Made by a program: the position numbers and the translations under genes. The notes under the pieces were generated by a model, which was not told the origin of the DNA, ran no database searches, and worked only from the letters and a program-made list of their open reading frames with translations. This document shows positions 23,099 to 35,498 of a DNA stretch of 64,000 nt, one piece after another (the first letter of the stretch is position 1; the number at the start of each line of letters is the position of its first letter). The DNA lies in assembly GCA_039111635.1 (NCBI GenBank), contig JBCAQO010000004.1, forward strand, positions 3,286,001 to 3,350,000, in the 5' to 3' direction. The stretch comes from Heterobasidion occidentale. Lineage: Eukaryota > Basidiomycota > Agaricomycetes > Russulales > Bondarzewiaceae.

Positions 23099-24923
23099 TC
23101 ATATGCACCACCCAGACGGAAGAACGCTCGATGACGTCCCTGCCCCGTGCGCCACTCCTCCATTCCCCGCCCCCACCGGCCCCTCGCCCGCGCGGTCTGC
23201 GCCCCCGGCTCCAGCCGAGCCATTCCCCAACAGCCCCTCCCAGTACCACCGCGGGAGGAACCCGACCCTGTCCTCGCCCGCTTCCACTTCATCCACCCCG
23301 GCCCCGTCCAGCAACGCCATGTCAACGCCCGTCCGGGGCGTGAACCTCACGCGCCACACGCGCGCACGCGCGCTCCCGGCAGTTTCAGCATCGCCTCCGG
23401 GACGCGCGCCCGCACTTCTTCGGACCCACGACAGGAACTCGTCCCCCCATTGGAGGCACACCTGTGCGTCCCAGGCGCCCGGCTTGCCGCGGATCATCCG
23501 GGGCAATTGCATCGTCTTGAACGACTGCACCGTGGTCAGCTGGCCCTTGGGCGTACGGAACCCGACGACGATTTCCTACGCGTCGCCGGCGCGTCGCGTT
23601 CGAATCAGCCTATCGCGCGTGAACAAAGCTAGCGTGATCAACTCGCCGGCACGCCCAGAAGAAACGATTGGAAGTAGAACTTGAGCAGTTTCCTTTTGTT
23701 CGAAGCCCTTCTCAGCGCAAGCGTCGTCTCGCGAGACAATGAAACAGACAAACGGACTTTTCGAACCGCGCTTCGTCCCGCGCTCCGCGAATGTTCATGG
23801 ACGTCTTGAGCTCGACCATCGTGTCGTTCTTGCCGCTGTACCTGCCTGCGTCGGATGAGCGAACGCAAGCGCGGTTTGAGCCGAGAGAGAGAGAGGCGAT
23901 GCAGACCTCGCACGCAGTCGACTTCACCGCCTATCACCAATCTCGTGCTGCCGATCTTCGTCTTCACGACACTGCACCATTGGACGTTGGTGTCGACGTC
24001 CCCGCCCCATCCGGGAGGTGACGATGGACTGCTCGCAGTGCACCACGACTCAAACGCGTACCCATAGTACATCTGCCGCCGTTGGTGGGCAGGTATCTCG
24101 TTCCTATACGAAATATAAGATGGGGTTCATTTGGTTGGCTCGTGGATGCCCTGTGTGCAACGGCGCTGCGGTAAGGTTGAGTGACATCGTTGACTCTGAG
24201 GCCCACTTACAGCGATCTCATTCACAAGGTTTCGCAATGCCGGAATGACACATAGAAAGAGAAAAGAACGTACTTTTCCTGCAATCGTGCATCGCTCACA
24301 TGTTCTTCCAAATATAGCACGCCATCCACGAGCATGACGTTCAACTCCCACCCATCCCGCTCCTCATACGGCGCCGTCAATATCCTCACTCACGAGACGC
24401 AATCAGCACAGCGCCGCATCACACTAGGCGCCCGGCACCGAGTCCGCAAGCACCGACAAAAAAAACAGCGCGCTCACTTCGTCATAACCCCGCGCCAGCA
24501 GACGACGCCGACGTCGACGCCCGCCATGCCCGCCGTGTTCTCCCCACGCACCTTCGCGTACGCCCTCAGCAGCGAGTCGACCCGGCCCTTCTCCTCGCCG
24601 CGCCTTACCCACCGCTCGTACGCGTGCCCGAGGTCCGCGCCGCGCGGCGGGTCGCGGTAGTAGCGCATGCCGGAGTCGGTGAACTCGAGCTCGTGCGCGG
24701 GGGTGTAGGAGAACGTGAGCAGGGGGAGCGGCTGCTGGAAGGGGACGGTGCGCGCGGCGGGCTGGGATGTGGATGGGTAGGGGAGGGTCTGTGGCGGGGC
24801 TGATGTCGAAGGGAAGAAGGGCTCGGGAGATGAGATGCGCGATTTGGCCCGCTGGACAGGGTTGATCTCAGGGCCGTCTGCTGCGACGTCAGATATCCGG
24901 CGTTTAGCAGGCATCTTGGGCAC
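23099..24923 (-). CDS. RAI1: Decapping nuclease RAI1/DXO family
   Basis: Removes incomplete or non-canonical 5' caps in RNA quality control; in fungi it also partners the exonuclease Rat1 (family knowledge). Starts MPKMPAKRRISDV at 24923 (or the next ATG, 24914). Motifs appear in family order: YEERDGWELNVMLVDG, QMYYGYAFESWC (motif with conserved Glu), GGEVDC (E-x-D), MVELKTS (E-x-K), KKLLKFYFQSFLLGVP and IRGKPGAWDAQVCLQWGDEF. All frames join with phase-compatible introns. One of these (23646-23576) has a GCGAGT donor, which removes an apparent TAG stop. The active-site residues are therefore all present. Divergent from the cytochrome b5 gene; the 440 bp between them is the shared promoter region. 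Confidence 0.88.
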
Positions 24924-25364
24924 AATGGTTGCGATGACTATTCCTGTTCATATGCTCAGACAAGAAAGATAGAACAAGCGTCGATGGCATGTCGGTCTGA
25001 CCTACGGTCGGACACGAATGGATGATCGAGAGAGAGATGTGCTTAGAAAGAGGTTAGGGCAGGCACTGCAGTCCGGTGTGGGCGTTTGTTGATTCCAGAA
25101 GCTCTTGCCAAACAACCTCTGGATCTGCGTACGTAACGGTCTTGGCAGTGGTGGTGCCGGCATCCTAACCTGCCTTCCGCTTTCGAAGATCCGCATTACC
25201 TGTATTCGCGATACCCACGAGCAGGATCCTGGGCATACTCTCATTCTGTGACTGCCATCCTGACGATCCAACCAGCCATCCTCCATATCCTAGAGCGATC
25301 TGACAAACACGAACATTGGCTTACAGTACAGACAGACCCCCGCTCTATTCAACACCATCGCAAG
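24924..25364. promoter_or_regulatory. Divergent promoter region RAI1 / cytochrome b5
   Basis: Head-to-head start codons 441 bp apart, so both promoters must lie here. No clear TATA box; control is inferred only from geometry. Confidence 0.4.
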
Positions 25365-26332
25365 ATGGCCTCTTACCTTCGTTCATGGCTTTCTCCAACA
25401 TCGTCCCTACCGCTCGCCCAAACGCAATCCGACGACACTGATACTCCCTCGTCGAATCCCGCCACCCCCACCGCGTCTCGCCCGCACTCTAGCCACGACG
25501 AAGAGGAGAACGACGACACCGACACAGAATCCGACACACCACCCGCCTTCCCGGCCCTCTCCAGCGCCCAGCGCATCCAACCCCCCTCGCCCGCACCCCC
25601 AACCCTAGCCATCCCCCGCCTCTTCACCACCGGCCCGGCTTCTATGCCCCCGCCCGCGCCCCCTCGACTGGCGGTTCCGGGCGGTATGAGTGGTGGCCTC
25701 GGCGTGCCGGTGCCCGCGGCAGGCTCCTCGCTGATGCCGCCGCCCACGACGACCAGGATCCCGACGCTCCCCGCGAAGAAGCGCGAGAAGGTCGCGCTCA
25801 CGCCGGGCCATAGCCCGCTCGACTGGGCGATGCTCAAGCAGTCGGATGCGGATCTGCGGGTGCGTGCATCCCTCTCCCCATCCCATCCCTCTCCTTCTCC
25901 CCCTCTCCCCCACCCATCCCGAGAACGTGCCGCGAAACTGACGAGAATCGACCACGTGGGTGCGATATGGTTGTAGGGCGGCGCGGAGCAGATCATGCGC
26001 ATACCGCCGTCGGTGCTGAAGCAGCACAACAAGCGCGACGACGCGTGGTCCGCGTTCAACGGAAAGGTGTACAACATCACGCCGTACCTCGCGTTCCACC
26101 CCGGCGGCGAGAAGGAGCTCATGCGCGTCGCGGGGCGGGACGGCACGAAGCTCTTCGGTGCGTCCTTCCTCCTCCCTCCCTCCCTCTTCTGGCCCGTCGC
26201 ATTCAGAATTTGGCTGAGCCCTCCGTGGTGTGTTCGATAGCGTCGACGCACGCGTGGGTCAACGCCGACTTCATGCTCGATGCGTGTCTCGTCGGGTTTT
26301 TGGTCAAGGAGCCAACCAATCCCGACTCTTAG
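25365..26332 (+). CDS. Cytochrome b5-like heme-binding domain protein
   Basis: Three exons with exact GT-AG borders: 25365-25859, 25977-26157 and 26241-26332, about 255 aa. The N-terminal 165 residues are Ser/Thr/Pro/Asp-rich and disordered. The C-terminal domain is cytochrome b5 type: WSAFNGKVYNITPYLAFHPGG with the heme-ligand His in HPGG, then GRDGTKLF and the second-half helix THAWVNADFMLDACLVGFLV carrying the other His. The domain most resembles the b5 part of cytochrome b5 reductase 4-like proteins, here without a reductase domain. No transmembrane tail, so probably soluble. An in-frame ATG at 25248 exists, but MASYLRSWL is the more likely start. Confidence 0.88.
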
Positions 26333-26922
26333 ATGGATCGACGACGGATTTTACGACCTTTTACGATGTTGGACAGGATCGTGCGTTGCAAGTCATAGAT
26401 CATGGACGAATGTTTGGTGCTTCATCTAATTCAAGTGTAGACCGTGTATACTCCGTATATTAGTCGTACGTGTAGGAGCGTTGACGTCGGACGCATCGAA
26501 CGAGAAATCGGCCGGTTTGCAAATTCGGTTCCGACTACACTACGCGCAGCGCTTGGGGTTTCTGTGAAAATACTTTGGAGAATCAAGCCCTGCGCGCAGT
26601 GCTATGAGCAACACAGAACGGTCATTTGATTGGCCACCATTGATTGGCCTCCGCTTTCGCTGAACATTCCCACGGTCGGCTCACTCCACCGAATCAAATG
26701 AGCTCGTGGCAAATTGAAAGCTCGATGCTCCGCAGACAGATATTCCTGCCATTCTCGAGTCCGTTGGCAGCTGGCATTTCAGCTGCGATTTTTGGTCGCT
26801 CGCATACACGGACCAAGAAACATTTCTGGACACCAGCTCCTGTCTTCGAAGACGTACGCAGCTGACGTGACTCGTGATCGCGGCCCTCGACGCTTGCCTC
26901 TGACCTCTCTCGACCCTCCACC
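26333..26922. other. Intergenic, 590 bp
   Basis: 3' flank of the b5 gene and promoter of the next gene. No coding signal or repeat stands out. Confidence 0.5.
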
Positions 26923-29373
26923 ATGATCGCAGGAGAACCAAAAAACGTCTCTCAGAGGGATCCGGCGGGCGATGCAGCCTCAAGCGCGTCGGCAACTTCG
27001 AAACAGCAGCCCGCGTCGCCCGACACGAGCGACATGGACACCGGATCGTCAGCAAGTGTCATGGCAGGGAGCGAAGCACGCGACGATCCGATGCAAGGGG
27101 ACCAAAGGGGGGGTGCGCCACTTTGGCATCGAGATGAACGGAGGAGGCGCCGCGAGGCCGAGCGTGCAGCGAAGCGCGAGGCGGAGGGCGCATCTCGCAG
27201 CGGGTCCGTCCCAGACCCAGTCCCCGCCCCTCTCCCCGACACCGCACCGTCCACAGACGTAGTCATGGAGGACATCCCGGGTCTTTCCATGTCCACGGCG
27301 ACAGACGCAGAGATGGGCGCACAGCCGGTACGTGTCCGTGTTGCCAGTCCCGTGGTCCCGACCTGTCAATGCGTATCTGTTCTCAGCTCAAGTGGGAGGG
27401 TGACGCCCGATCGGCGCGGCCGTCCAATCTCGAGCCTGGGGAGGTCGAAGAGGCCGAGGAAAAGAGCGCGCCGCTGTGGTCGGGGCGAGGGCGTCCTGAT
27501 CTCCCACCCGGGGCGGGACAGGCCCCGTCCGGCCTTCCGTCGATGGATGCCGACTACCTGCGCAGCGCGCAGGTCGGTGAGGTATCGCTGATGGACGCCT
27601 GCAGGGAGCGGCTCGAGGCTCTGTTGACCATGAGCGTCTCGGTCGCAGACTCAGAGAGGCGAGCACAAGGACATCACGTGGCCGCAGAAGACGTGAAGGA
27701 GAGAGTGGCGGGGCTGCTCACTGACGACCTTTGTTGCGACTTTCTGCAGCAGGCGATGGAGGCCGCGAAACAGCTGGCCGAGCGCAATCGCGAGCGCGCG
27801 CGTCGGTGGAGGGAGCAGTATCAGCGGCGGGAATACACGTCGCTGGCAAAACGCGCGCAGGGCGTTGATCAGAGCGCGGCGCCGGAGGAGGCGCGGAAGC
27901 GGTCGCGCCATTCGGTCGATCCCCCGAGCGCTGTTGGGACCAGGGACGGCGAGACGATTGCCATAGAACCTATCGCTCAGAATCCGATCCCGAACCCTAG
28001 GCGTCGAGCGGCAACCCCCAAAGCGCCAAAGGCGATGCGCGCCAAGGCCCAAGTAGCAGCCGTGGAAACATTCCTCGCGACACTCTCATCCGAGCTTGAC
28101 GCCAAACCGTCCAGCGATCCGCATCCGCAGCGCGCACGGGCAGGTGTGGAAAACGCACAGATGGATCCGTCGAAGCAGACTGCCCATCGCAGCTCCGCAG
28201 TCGTTCCCTCGGCTGCGCGTTCGCCTCCCTTCTCTCCATGCACGACGAACCTCCCTGCCATATCAAATACAAGCGTCCATAGCAGTCCACACATAGCGGA
28301 CCCGGATGATCACATCAACCAGACGGGATCTGACACTGATCGCGGTGTTGGCATTCCATGGAAAACGTTCATTAAGCCGGAACAATCCCCTGTGGAACCG
28401 ATGATGTCTACAGTAACGCAGACTGGATATAGATACCAGCCAAACAACTCCGACAACGCTGGCGCAGCCCTGCCAGACGCTCACGCTCAGTATATAACTT
28501 TGCAGTCTCCTGCGCAAGGCTCAGGTGCACCCCCACTTCCGACTATGGGTAAACCTGTATACACTCGCCCGCCACCCCCACCGCCCCCGCCTACGCCCCC
28601 GCCTCCGCGGTCTATGGTTCCCGGGCTTTGGTCTGTCCTGGTTGGAAAGCCATCGGCGGACACTTTGGAGAGTACTTTCAATGTCGATCCCGATACGGCA
28701 GCGGCCACACAGCGGTGGCAGGTGCGCCGGGAGCAATTCACGTAAGGCGTCCACCCTTTGCCCCTGTGTCCAAGCGTCACTGACAGCTCCCTGATCTGCT
28801 TTACTGTAATCACAACGACATCGCCTCGTGTGCGAACCCGCGTTCTGCGTTCTTCAGCGCTATGGCAGAGCACGTTGCGGTGCATCTGCTGTGCCTCCCG
28901 CTCAGCGAGGTGAACGCTCTAAACCAGCGGCTGATTGACGCGCCCGTCTCGGCGGCAGCCGTTGTCCATGACATGTGGACGATGCAGACACGATGGCCCG
29001 AGCAGCGCCCGCTTATGATTCAGCTCCACCCCGACGAACCGGACGAGTGTACTTGGTGGCCAACGGACCTGGTATGTATGATCTATCGTGCATGGCCTCT
29101 GCTGATCCTGATCCATCGTCCGGTGCCGTGTCTTCACAGACTCCTGACACCCCGCTTGACATCACCGCATCGATACGGGCGGGCGAGAACAGGCTCCGCG
29201 TCGTCCAGCTTGACGGCATGTCAGACTGCGTGTTCGTGCTGCATGCTGGGTATCCAGACGAACAGCAGATCAAGGCGGTAGCTGATCAGCAACGGAGAGC
29301 TGTGGAGTGGGACCAGATGGTCGTGCAGATGAGCTTGCGGTCGGGAACGATTGTGTTTCCGAACGCTTTGTGA
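26923..29373 (+). CDS. Hypothetical protein, disordered with a C-terminal folded segment
   Basis: Four exons splice in frame: 26923-27327, 27387-28741, 28858-29071 and 29140-29373, about 735 aa. The first 600 residues are low complexity with charged runs (DERRRRREAERAAKREAE), a short helical part (LLTDDLCCDFLQQAMEAAKQL) and a Pro-run. The C-terminal 140 residues look folded: MAEHVAVHLLCLPLSEVNAL, then TPLDITASIRAGENRLRVVQ and MSDCVFVLHAGYP. This last part faintly recalls PINIT-type beta domains found ahead of SP-RING fingers, but no RING Cys are present and I would not assign a function. Intact, with no frame break. Confidence 0.65.
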
Positions 29374-30598
29374 TAGGAAGGTGTGTGGTTCGTGCCTGTA
29401 TGTGCGTGACTGCTGTAGGTCCTCGAGACGTACCGCGCTCCCTCGGTGTAGCCATCATCTTGTATTATTCTCTCGGCGAGAGCTGGGCCTCTCGTTGTAA
29501 TGTCGCGGATCAATACCATATAATTATTCTCCTTTCGGGTGCCTCTAGTTCCAAGTTCATTGCTCGTCCTCGTGTTGTCAGCGTTGGGGGTCTAACATGG
29601 CGTGTCCCCTCTGATTGTTTTCCCTGACTTGACTTCTAGAGGCAGCTGTCGCATAACCCCCATGTTATCGCTCCATGCTGGTTTGTTCACATTAGAGTAT
29701 GAAGGCACTCTGGCACGAGGTCTCGATATGATGCCAGCGACACAAGGTCCGCCATAGCTTATAGCCTCCGCTGTCCCATCGGAGTCGTGACATTAACAGA
29801 GCCGATACTTTGATGCATCTCTTCTGCCCCGAAAGCCCACGATGCGCGTCTAAAAACATGGCGTGTCGCATCGGGCACGCGGCCGCAACGAGTCGCACAT
29901 TGTGCGACGGCGCATCCCCTGTTCCTATCACGCCGCTGAGCATTCGGGCCGCGCTGAGCTTTTCAGGCATATCGGTCGAGCCTGTGGGAGCACTCAGCGC
30001 AAACCTAGACCGGGCGGTCACCGCGCTACTGTACGACCCTGGACGGCCGGTGGGTTCCATTCATATGTCACTTGCGGAACGAGCAGATCTCCATGCGGGA
30101 GGATCGAGACGTAGAGTCCATTCGAGATGCGGATCCCCTGCGAAGATTGTCGAGGGCTTGTGCTCATCGGTCCGCTGTATCATGATTGCCTCGTGGACAC
30201 GACGGCTGGCTTCAATCGTTATATGGCGGACGCAGCGAGTCCTTTGCGGGTCCAGGAATTGCTAGTCTTCCTCCAAATATACACACCGCATGGGAATGGT
30301 AAATCTCTGATGCTCTAGAACATTGAGGTCGTCGAGAGATAGCAGCTCTAGGTTCTGACCGGGCATTGTTGTCTATCGAACACCCCCAGTGCTCTTCCCT
30401 GCACAGTATGTACCGTAAGCTGGCTCGGGTATGAAAATGCTGGACCCACATCATGCCCGGCATTTCCCATGGGATTGCCGCTCAGCAACACGAGGCAGCT
30501 CAGCGCCCGTGGCACATGCTCAACGTCCGTTCAGCAGGGAACAAGGTGCAGACAGAGTGCACCATTGCGCCCAGTTCACGACCGCACTGCACATCGTC
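29374..30598. other. Intergenic, 1.2 kb, one unassigned open frame
   Basis: Contains a 151-codon open frame on plus at 29810-30265 (ISVEPVGALSANLDRAVTAL) and a shorter one opposite. Neither shows a recognised motif or clear splice context. Could hold an unannotated exon; otherwise promoter of the crotonase. Confidence 0.35.
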
Positions 30599-31827
30599 AT
30601 GTCGTTCGCTGGATACGCTTCGCTGGACCTCAAGAGCATCCTGGTCACCTTCGACGGCCCTGTCGCAATCGTGACCATCAACCGTCCTCAGGAGTGCGTC
30701 GTCGTGCCCTTGCATTGCCGTACGACGGAGCCTCACGGAGCTGCATCTTGCGCTGCTGCTGGTTCACGCTCAGGAGAAACACGTTTGGAGGAACTCTGCC
30801 AGACGAGTTGGTCAAGGTCTTTGACCTCTTCGACCGCGATGACCGTGTCCGTGTGGTCATCCTGACAGCAGATCCCACGGCACCCGCATACTGCTCAGGC
30901 GTAAGCATGCCCGCCTGTAAAGTGATTCACCACATCATGCTATCTTAGGCGGACATCTCCTCGGGCTGGGGAGGCTTGTTCACGGAGGAGAGCCTGAAAG
31001 AGGGTCCACACGGTTTGTCCGAATCACATAAGAGGCAACACGCAGCGCGTACTGAGGCCGACAGGCTTTAAGCCCACAGAGACAGCGGGGGCATCGTCGC
31101 CATGGCCATCTTCCGCTGCAGGAAGATCACCATCGCCGCCGTGAACGGGCACGCCGTCGGCGTCGGCGTCACAGGCCTGCAGCTGCCCTTCGACTTCCGC
31201 TTCGCATGGGAAGACGCGAAACTCGCGCTCCCGTTCGTCCGCCGAGGCATCAACCCCGAAGGTCCGTCGTCGTCCTCTCCGCTCGCCCCTGCCCTCCCAC
31301 GCCCCCGGCTCACCGCGCCCGCACCGCCGTACTCGCACAGCCGCCTCGACGTACCTCCTCCCGCGGCTCGTCGGGCACGCGCACGCGACCGCGCTGCTCC
31401 TCACCGGCGGCACCTTCACGCCCAAGTCGCCGCACCTCCAGGGGCTGTATCACGCCGTGCTCGCGCGCCGCGCGCAGGTGCTCCCCGCCGCGCTCGCGTT
31501 CGCGCAGGAGCTCGCGGCCAACACGTCGCAGCCCGCGGTCGCGTGCACCAAGGCGCTCCTGTGGCGCGGCGCGGACAGCATCGAGGCGCAGCACCTGCTC
31601 GACTCGCGCGCGCTGCGCGAGCTCGCGGCCGGGAGAGACGCCGCGGAGGGCGCGCTGGCGTTCAAGGAGCGCCGGCCGGCTAGGTTTGGCGACACGCTCT
31701 CGCAGAGCCTCTCTTCGTGGATGCCGTGGGTGAGGCCGCGTAGTTGGGCTGCTGCTTGGGAAATACTGACTTTTGCGCTGCGCAGTGGGGAGAGGTGGAC
31801 GTCAGGCACCGCTTGGCGAAGCTGTGA
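30599..31827 (+). CDS. Peroxisomal enoyl-CoA hydratase/isomerase (crotonase)
   Basis: Crotonase-fold enzyme of fatty acid beta-oxidation, likely an enoyl-CoA isomerase. Six exons splice cleanly: 30599-30693, 30774-30900, 30949-31012, 31082-31261, 31341-31729 and 31786-31827, giving 298 aa. Family marks are VTFDGPVAIVTINRP, the CoA-pocket segment PAYCSGADIS, the oxyanion-hole loop AAVNGHAVGVGVTG, and FVRRGINPEAASTYLLPRLV with the Glu used in isomerases and hydratases. The protein ends RHRLAKL; AKL is an accepted PTS1 signal, so import into peroxisomes is expected. The start MSFAGYASL fits the first exon with no upstream in-frame exon needed. Confidence 0.9.
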
Positions 31828-32262
31828 TGGGCGAGTTCCCTCCGGATCATCTCTGGTGAGTATGAAGTGTAAGTGTCATTACGCAGGTGTTTTATCTGTA
31901 GCGTCCTGGATGTTGTAACCGGTATACGTTTGCCTTTCCGAATCCTAGTCTAAAATCGCGGAGAGAAAAATCAATCACCAGGCGTGAAGCTTCCATCCTC
32001 CACGCAGCCCTGAGCCCACCAAGACATTCTCACAGAACATGATGAGTGCACGCGCGCTGTCGCGATTCACACCCGAGATATCGTATAGCAAAAAGAAACT
32101 GTGACGATACTAATAACACGGAGCACCACTGTTACACGGCGGGAAATAAACCCAGACGAATCAAGACCCAGAAAGAGACGGACGGACGAGAGGCATCACT
32201 GACTGGCGCTCCCCCACACAACGACGCGGACGCGAACTACACACATCAAGAGACACGCGGCC
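31828..32262. other. Intergenic between convergent genes
   Basis: 435 bp of 3' flank shared by the crotonase and DSN1. No gene or repeat seen. Confidence 0.5.
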
Positions 32263-34536
32263 TCACCGGCCCTTCCCCGGCGTCGTCGCCCGCCGTGGCG
32301 TCCCGGGCGCCTTCCGCGGCGTCGGCGGCGGCACGCCCGTCAGCCGGCGCTCCTGCACCCCGCCGCCCTCCGCCGCGCTGTGCGCGCGCCGCACCTCGCG
32401 CACGGCGCGCCGCGCCGCGTCGCCGACCTTGCCCGGCGGGCGCAGCGCGTCGGTGCGCGAGAGCGCGCGGAAGATGTCCTGTGGCTCTGTCGTCGGGGCG
32501 GCGGCGCTGCGCGCGAGGCTGGACGGGAGGTAGGAGGCGAGGGCGGGCGCGCCGCGCGGTGCGGGGGCGGCATGTGCGCGCGCGTGGAGGGCGAGGCTGA
32601 GGAGCGCGAAGTGGCGGTCGAGCTCTGTTTCCGCGACGCGCGTCATGCGCGCAGACGTGTCGACGAGGGAGCGCAGCTGGTCAATCTAGCTCGCAAAGGC
32701 GGACGGGTCAGCAGGCGCGCGCGGAGACGGAAGGTGCGCGGACGTGCCTTGTACGGCAGCCGCGTCGCGTCGAGGAGCGCCGCGCTCTGGGCCGCGGTGT
32801 CCTCGGACAGGATGCTGCGCGCGAGGCCGAGCCCGGCGCTGCCGCGGAAGCCGGCGGGCAGGTCGGCTTCGGCGGGCGCCCACTCCTCCCAGTCGTGCGT
32901 GGCGCGCTGCTTCCCCTTCGCTCGCCGCGCCTGCGCGCGCTTCTCGAGCTCGGCGAGCCCTGTGGCATGGTACGCATTGTAGAACTGCGTCGTCTCGGCC
33001 CACGCCTCCTCCTCGTGTTTCAGTCTGAGCGCGCGATAATCTGAGTACCGTCGACGAGCATGCGACAGTCAGTCGGGCACACGCACCGTGCAAGCTCGGC
33101 CGTGAACGTGACCATCCGCGTCCGATTTTTCGCGTTCTGCTCGTTCTCCACGGGCGGCGCGCCCGCGGCGCTCGGGCTCTCCTGGCTGAACACGTTCGTG
33201 TCGACGCGCTTCTCGCGACCATTTTCACCACGTCCTCTAGCACGCCCTTGAGCAGCGCGTGGCCGCCCGCCGGAAGTGACGGTGGATCCTTCCCCGGGCC
33301 GTTTGTCTGGTGTTTCGAGGACGACGCCGCGCCGGCCGCGTCTCGCTGCATCGCGCGCGAGGCGCACCAGATCAGCAGCTGGCGCGCGCGCTCCGACTCG
33401 GGCAGATCGCAGTCGATGTGCTTGTACAAGCTCGCATCACCCACTGACGAATGCGGAACTGCTACCAAACCACCACGATCGCCACCACCACCGACGGCGC
33501 CGCGACCAAAGCCAAAGCCAGCACCAGGACCTCCCTCGTCAGCCGCGCCGCGCTCGGGTGACCAGCGCGGAAAGTGCTCACTGATGACGCCCGTGCTCCC
33601 GAAGTTGCTGCTCGCGCGCTTTCCCCGCATGCTCAGCGAGCTCTTCCGCCTGTGGCCCGGGGTCGCCGGGTCGGGCTGCTGCCACGGGGGCTGCGACGGG
33701 AGCTGGGGATGGGGCTGCGGTGGCGGTGGCGGGCCCTGGCGCATCGCGCGGTTCTTTTCGATCTGCGGTCTCGCGCGGCTCGAGGGGCACGGTCGTGTCG
33801 ACGGCGCTGCGGGGCGCGCGCGGCTTGGCTTTCGCGGCGGCTGCGGCCGAGGGGGGGCCGAATTTCATGGGGGCGGGGGCGGGGGTGGCCGCGGCCGCGT
33901 CCTGTGCTGCGCGGGACTGGCGCCGGAGATCGCTGGTCTCCGACTGCATGATGCGCACGTCGTCGTCGGGATCGGGGTCGGGGTCGGGGTCGGGAGGGGC
34001 ACGGGCGCTGGCGAGGGCATCGCGGTGCCTGTGCGTCCCCGGCGCGCGGGGGGCAGAGTCGGCCTTGAACTTCTTCGAGGGGGGCTTCGAGGGTGCGGGG
34101 GCGCGCGCGTGGGAGGTGGTGGCAGGGGCGGGGCCGGGATCGGAGGGGGGCGTGGTGGAGGATGCGGGGATGGGGGGCTGGGAGGAGGGGGGCGGGCGCG
34201 AGGGGGGTGCGGCGCGGACGATGACGAGGCCGCCTGCTTGCTCTTCGCCATTGAGCACTGTGCGTGCGGGTCAGCGATTCGCGTGCGCGGGGCAGAGAGG
34301 GAGATGGGGAGATGGGAAGGGAGAAGGGAGGGCAAGAAACGCGTACATTTCCGCTTGTTCGACGCGACGCCCTGTGCGGATCGACGCGCGTGTGAGCGTG
34401 TTGTCAGCTTGGGGTGCAGGGCTGGGTGCGTGCGTGTGCGATCACTCACGTCTTTCTTGAGTCTTTTGGCGGCCAGGGTCAGTGGGTTGGGGTCGTCGGG
34501 CGCCTTTCGTTTGGGTGCGGGCTGGGAGGGGCTCAT
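32263..34536 (-). CDS. DSN1: Kinetochore MIS12-complex subunit DSN1/Mis13
   Basis: Structural subunit of the MIS12 complex that links CENP-C and CENP-T to NDC80. Starts MSPSQPAPKRKAPDD at 34536; the next short exons give GVASNKRKLLNGEEQAGGLV. A long disordered basic/Pro region follows, then RRKSSLSMRGKRASSNFGSTG, the basic SSLSMRGKR patch typical of Dsn1. The conserved core is KHIDCDLPESERARQLLIWC and GGHALLKGVLEDVVKMV, then a helical C-terminal half (HATGLAELEKRAQARRAKGK). The intron at 32747-32686 uses a GC donor (GCACGT). The frame loses one base near 33214 (KMVA to EKRVDTNVF), and the join near 33755 needs either a ~40-nt intron or a two-base loss. Shares a 210 bp divergent promoter with the SNARE gene. 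Confidence 0.82.
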
Positions 34537-34746
34537 GGGCTGGTTGCGGGTAGTCGATGGGGCGGGGCGCGCATAGGCGTGGGCGGGGAATAAATAGGAT
34601 GTCGCGGGCGTCGAGCAGGCTGCGCGCGGCGGGGCGGGCGGGCGGCGGCGTCGATGGCGGTGGCCGTCGTGGGGGCGTGTGTTCAAGCAGTCAACAAGCG
34701 GAGTTCCAACCCCGTTCCCACACTCCGCACCCTTGCCCCTTCAGCC
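34537..34746. promoter_or_regulatory. Bidirectional promoter DSN1 / SNARE
   Basis: Only 210 bp separate the two head-to-head start codons, so the core promoters must overlap or abut. Confidence 0.5.
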
Positions 34747-35175
34747 ATGTCCACCTCCCGCGCGCAGGAAGACACCTACGAGGCGCAGAACGACCAGCGC
34801 CTCGACGAGCTACACTCCAAGATCAGGACTCTGCGTGGGGTAGGCCCCGCACGTTGTCTGTGGCTGCGCGCGGTGCGCTGAACAAGGATACGCAGGTCAC
34901 GACCGACATCCACGACGACGTCGAGCGCCAGAACCTCTTCCTCGACGACACCGTGCGTGCCACCCTGCTTTCCTGACGTCGCTCGCCCCCCTCACGCTTC
35001 GTCGCAGCGGGACACGTTCACGTCGTTCGGGTCCAGTCTCACGGCCTCCGCCAGCCGCATGACCCACGCCATGTCCCCGCGCGCCACCACCGCGCTCAGC
35101 ATCGCCGCGTACGTCGTCGGCTTCCTCTTCGGCGCGTGGTTCGTCGGGCGCATGATCAGCTGGTGGAGGGCCTGA
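34747..35175 (+). CDS. Bet1/Sft1-type Qc-SNARE
   Basis: Small tail-anchored SNARE of ER-Golgi or intra-Golgi traffic. Three exons with clean GT-AG borders: 34747-34839, 34896-34952 and 35008-35175, 105 aa. A single SNARE helix (NDQRLDELHSKIRTLRG joined to VTTDIHDDVERQNLFLDDT) is followed by a linker and one C-terminal membrane span (ALSIAAYVVGFLFGAWFVG) ending WWRA. The length of about 105 aa fits Sft1 better than Bet1, but the two are hard to separate by eye. Intact. Confidence 0.8.
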
Positions 35176-35498
35176 GCGCAGTCTCGCGCGTGTGCCGGAA
35201 ACACGCAGGCGGTGAGTGCTCCGCATCGCTCGGTGGCGCATCGGTGACGTCGTGCAGGTATTTATCGCTTGTATCTTATTAACGTCGTCGATGGCATGGA
35301 CGCTGTGCATGGTGCTCGACGTGGACAATTGTTAGCTTTCACTCGAGAGTCTTTGAGCTTCGGGGCTACGCTATCGCGACGACGTCCGCGGTGAGCGGGT
35401 CAACCATCAGGTAGGTAACCATGGAATTTGTCCAAGCACATCCAGTCTCGAATACCGTGGCTACGATGAAGCAATCACACCGTCGCCAGAACCAGCAG
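35176..35498. other. Intergenic between convergent genes
   Basis: 323 bp of 3' flank of the SNARE gene and HOP2. Nothing else seen. Confidence 0.5.

Noticed and set aside
23570..23660. Premature TAG stop in the RAI1 gene
   Set aside because: A 71-nt GC-AG intron (GCGAGT donor, CGTAG acceptor) removes the stop and joins FLLGVP to EIVVGFRTP in frame, matching the family.
33248..34576. 442-codon plus-strand frame
   Set aside because: Gly/Arg-rich antisense of DSN1, whose minus-strand exons carry the kinetochore motifs.
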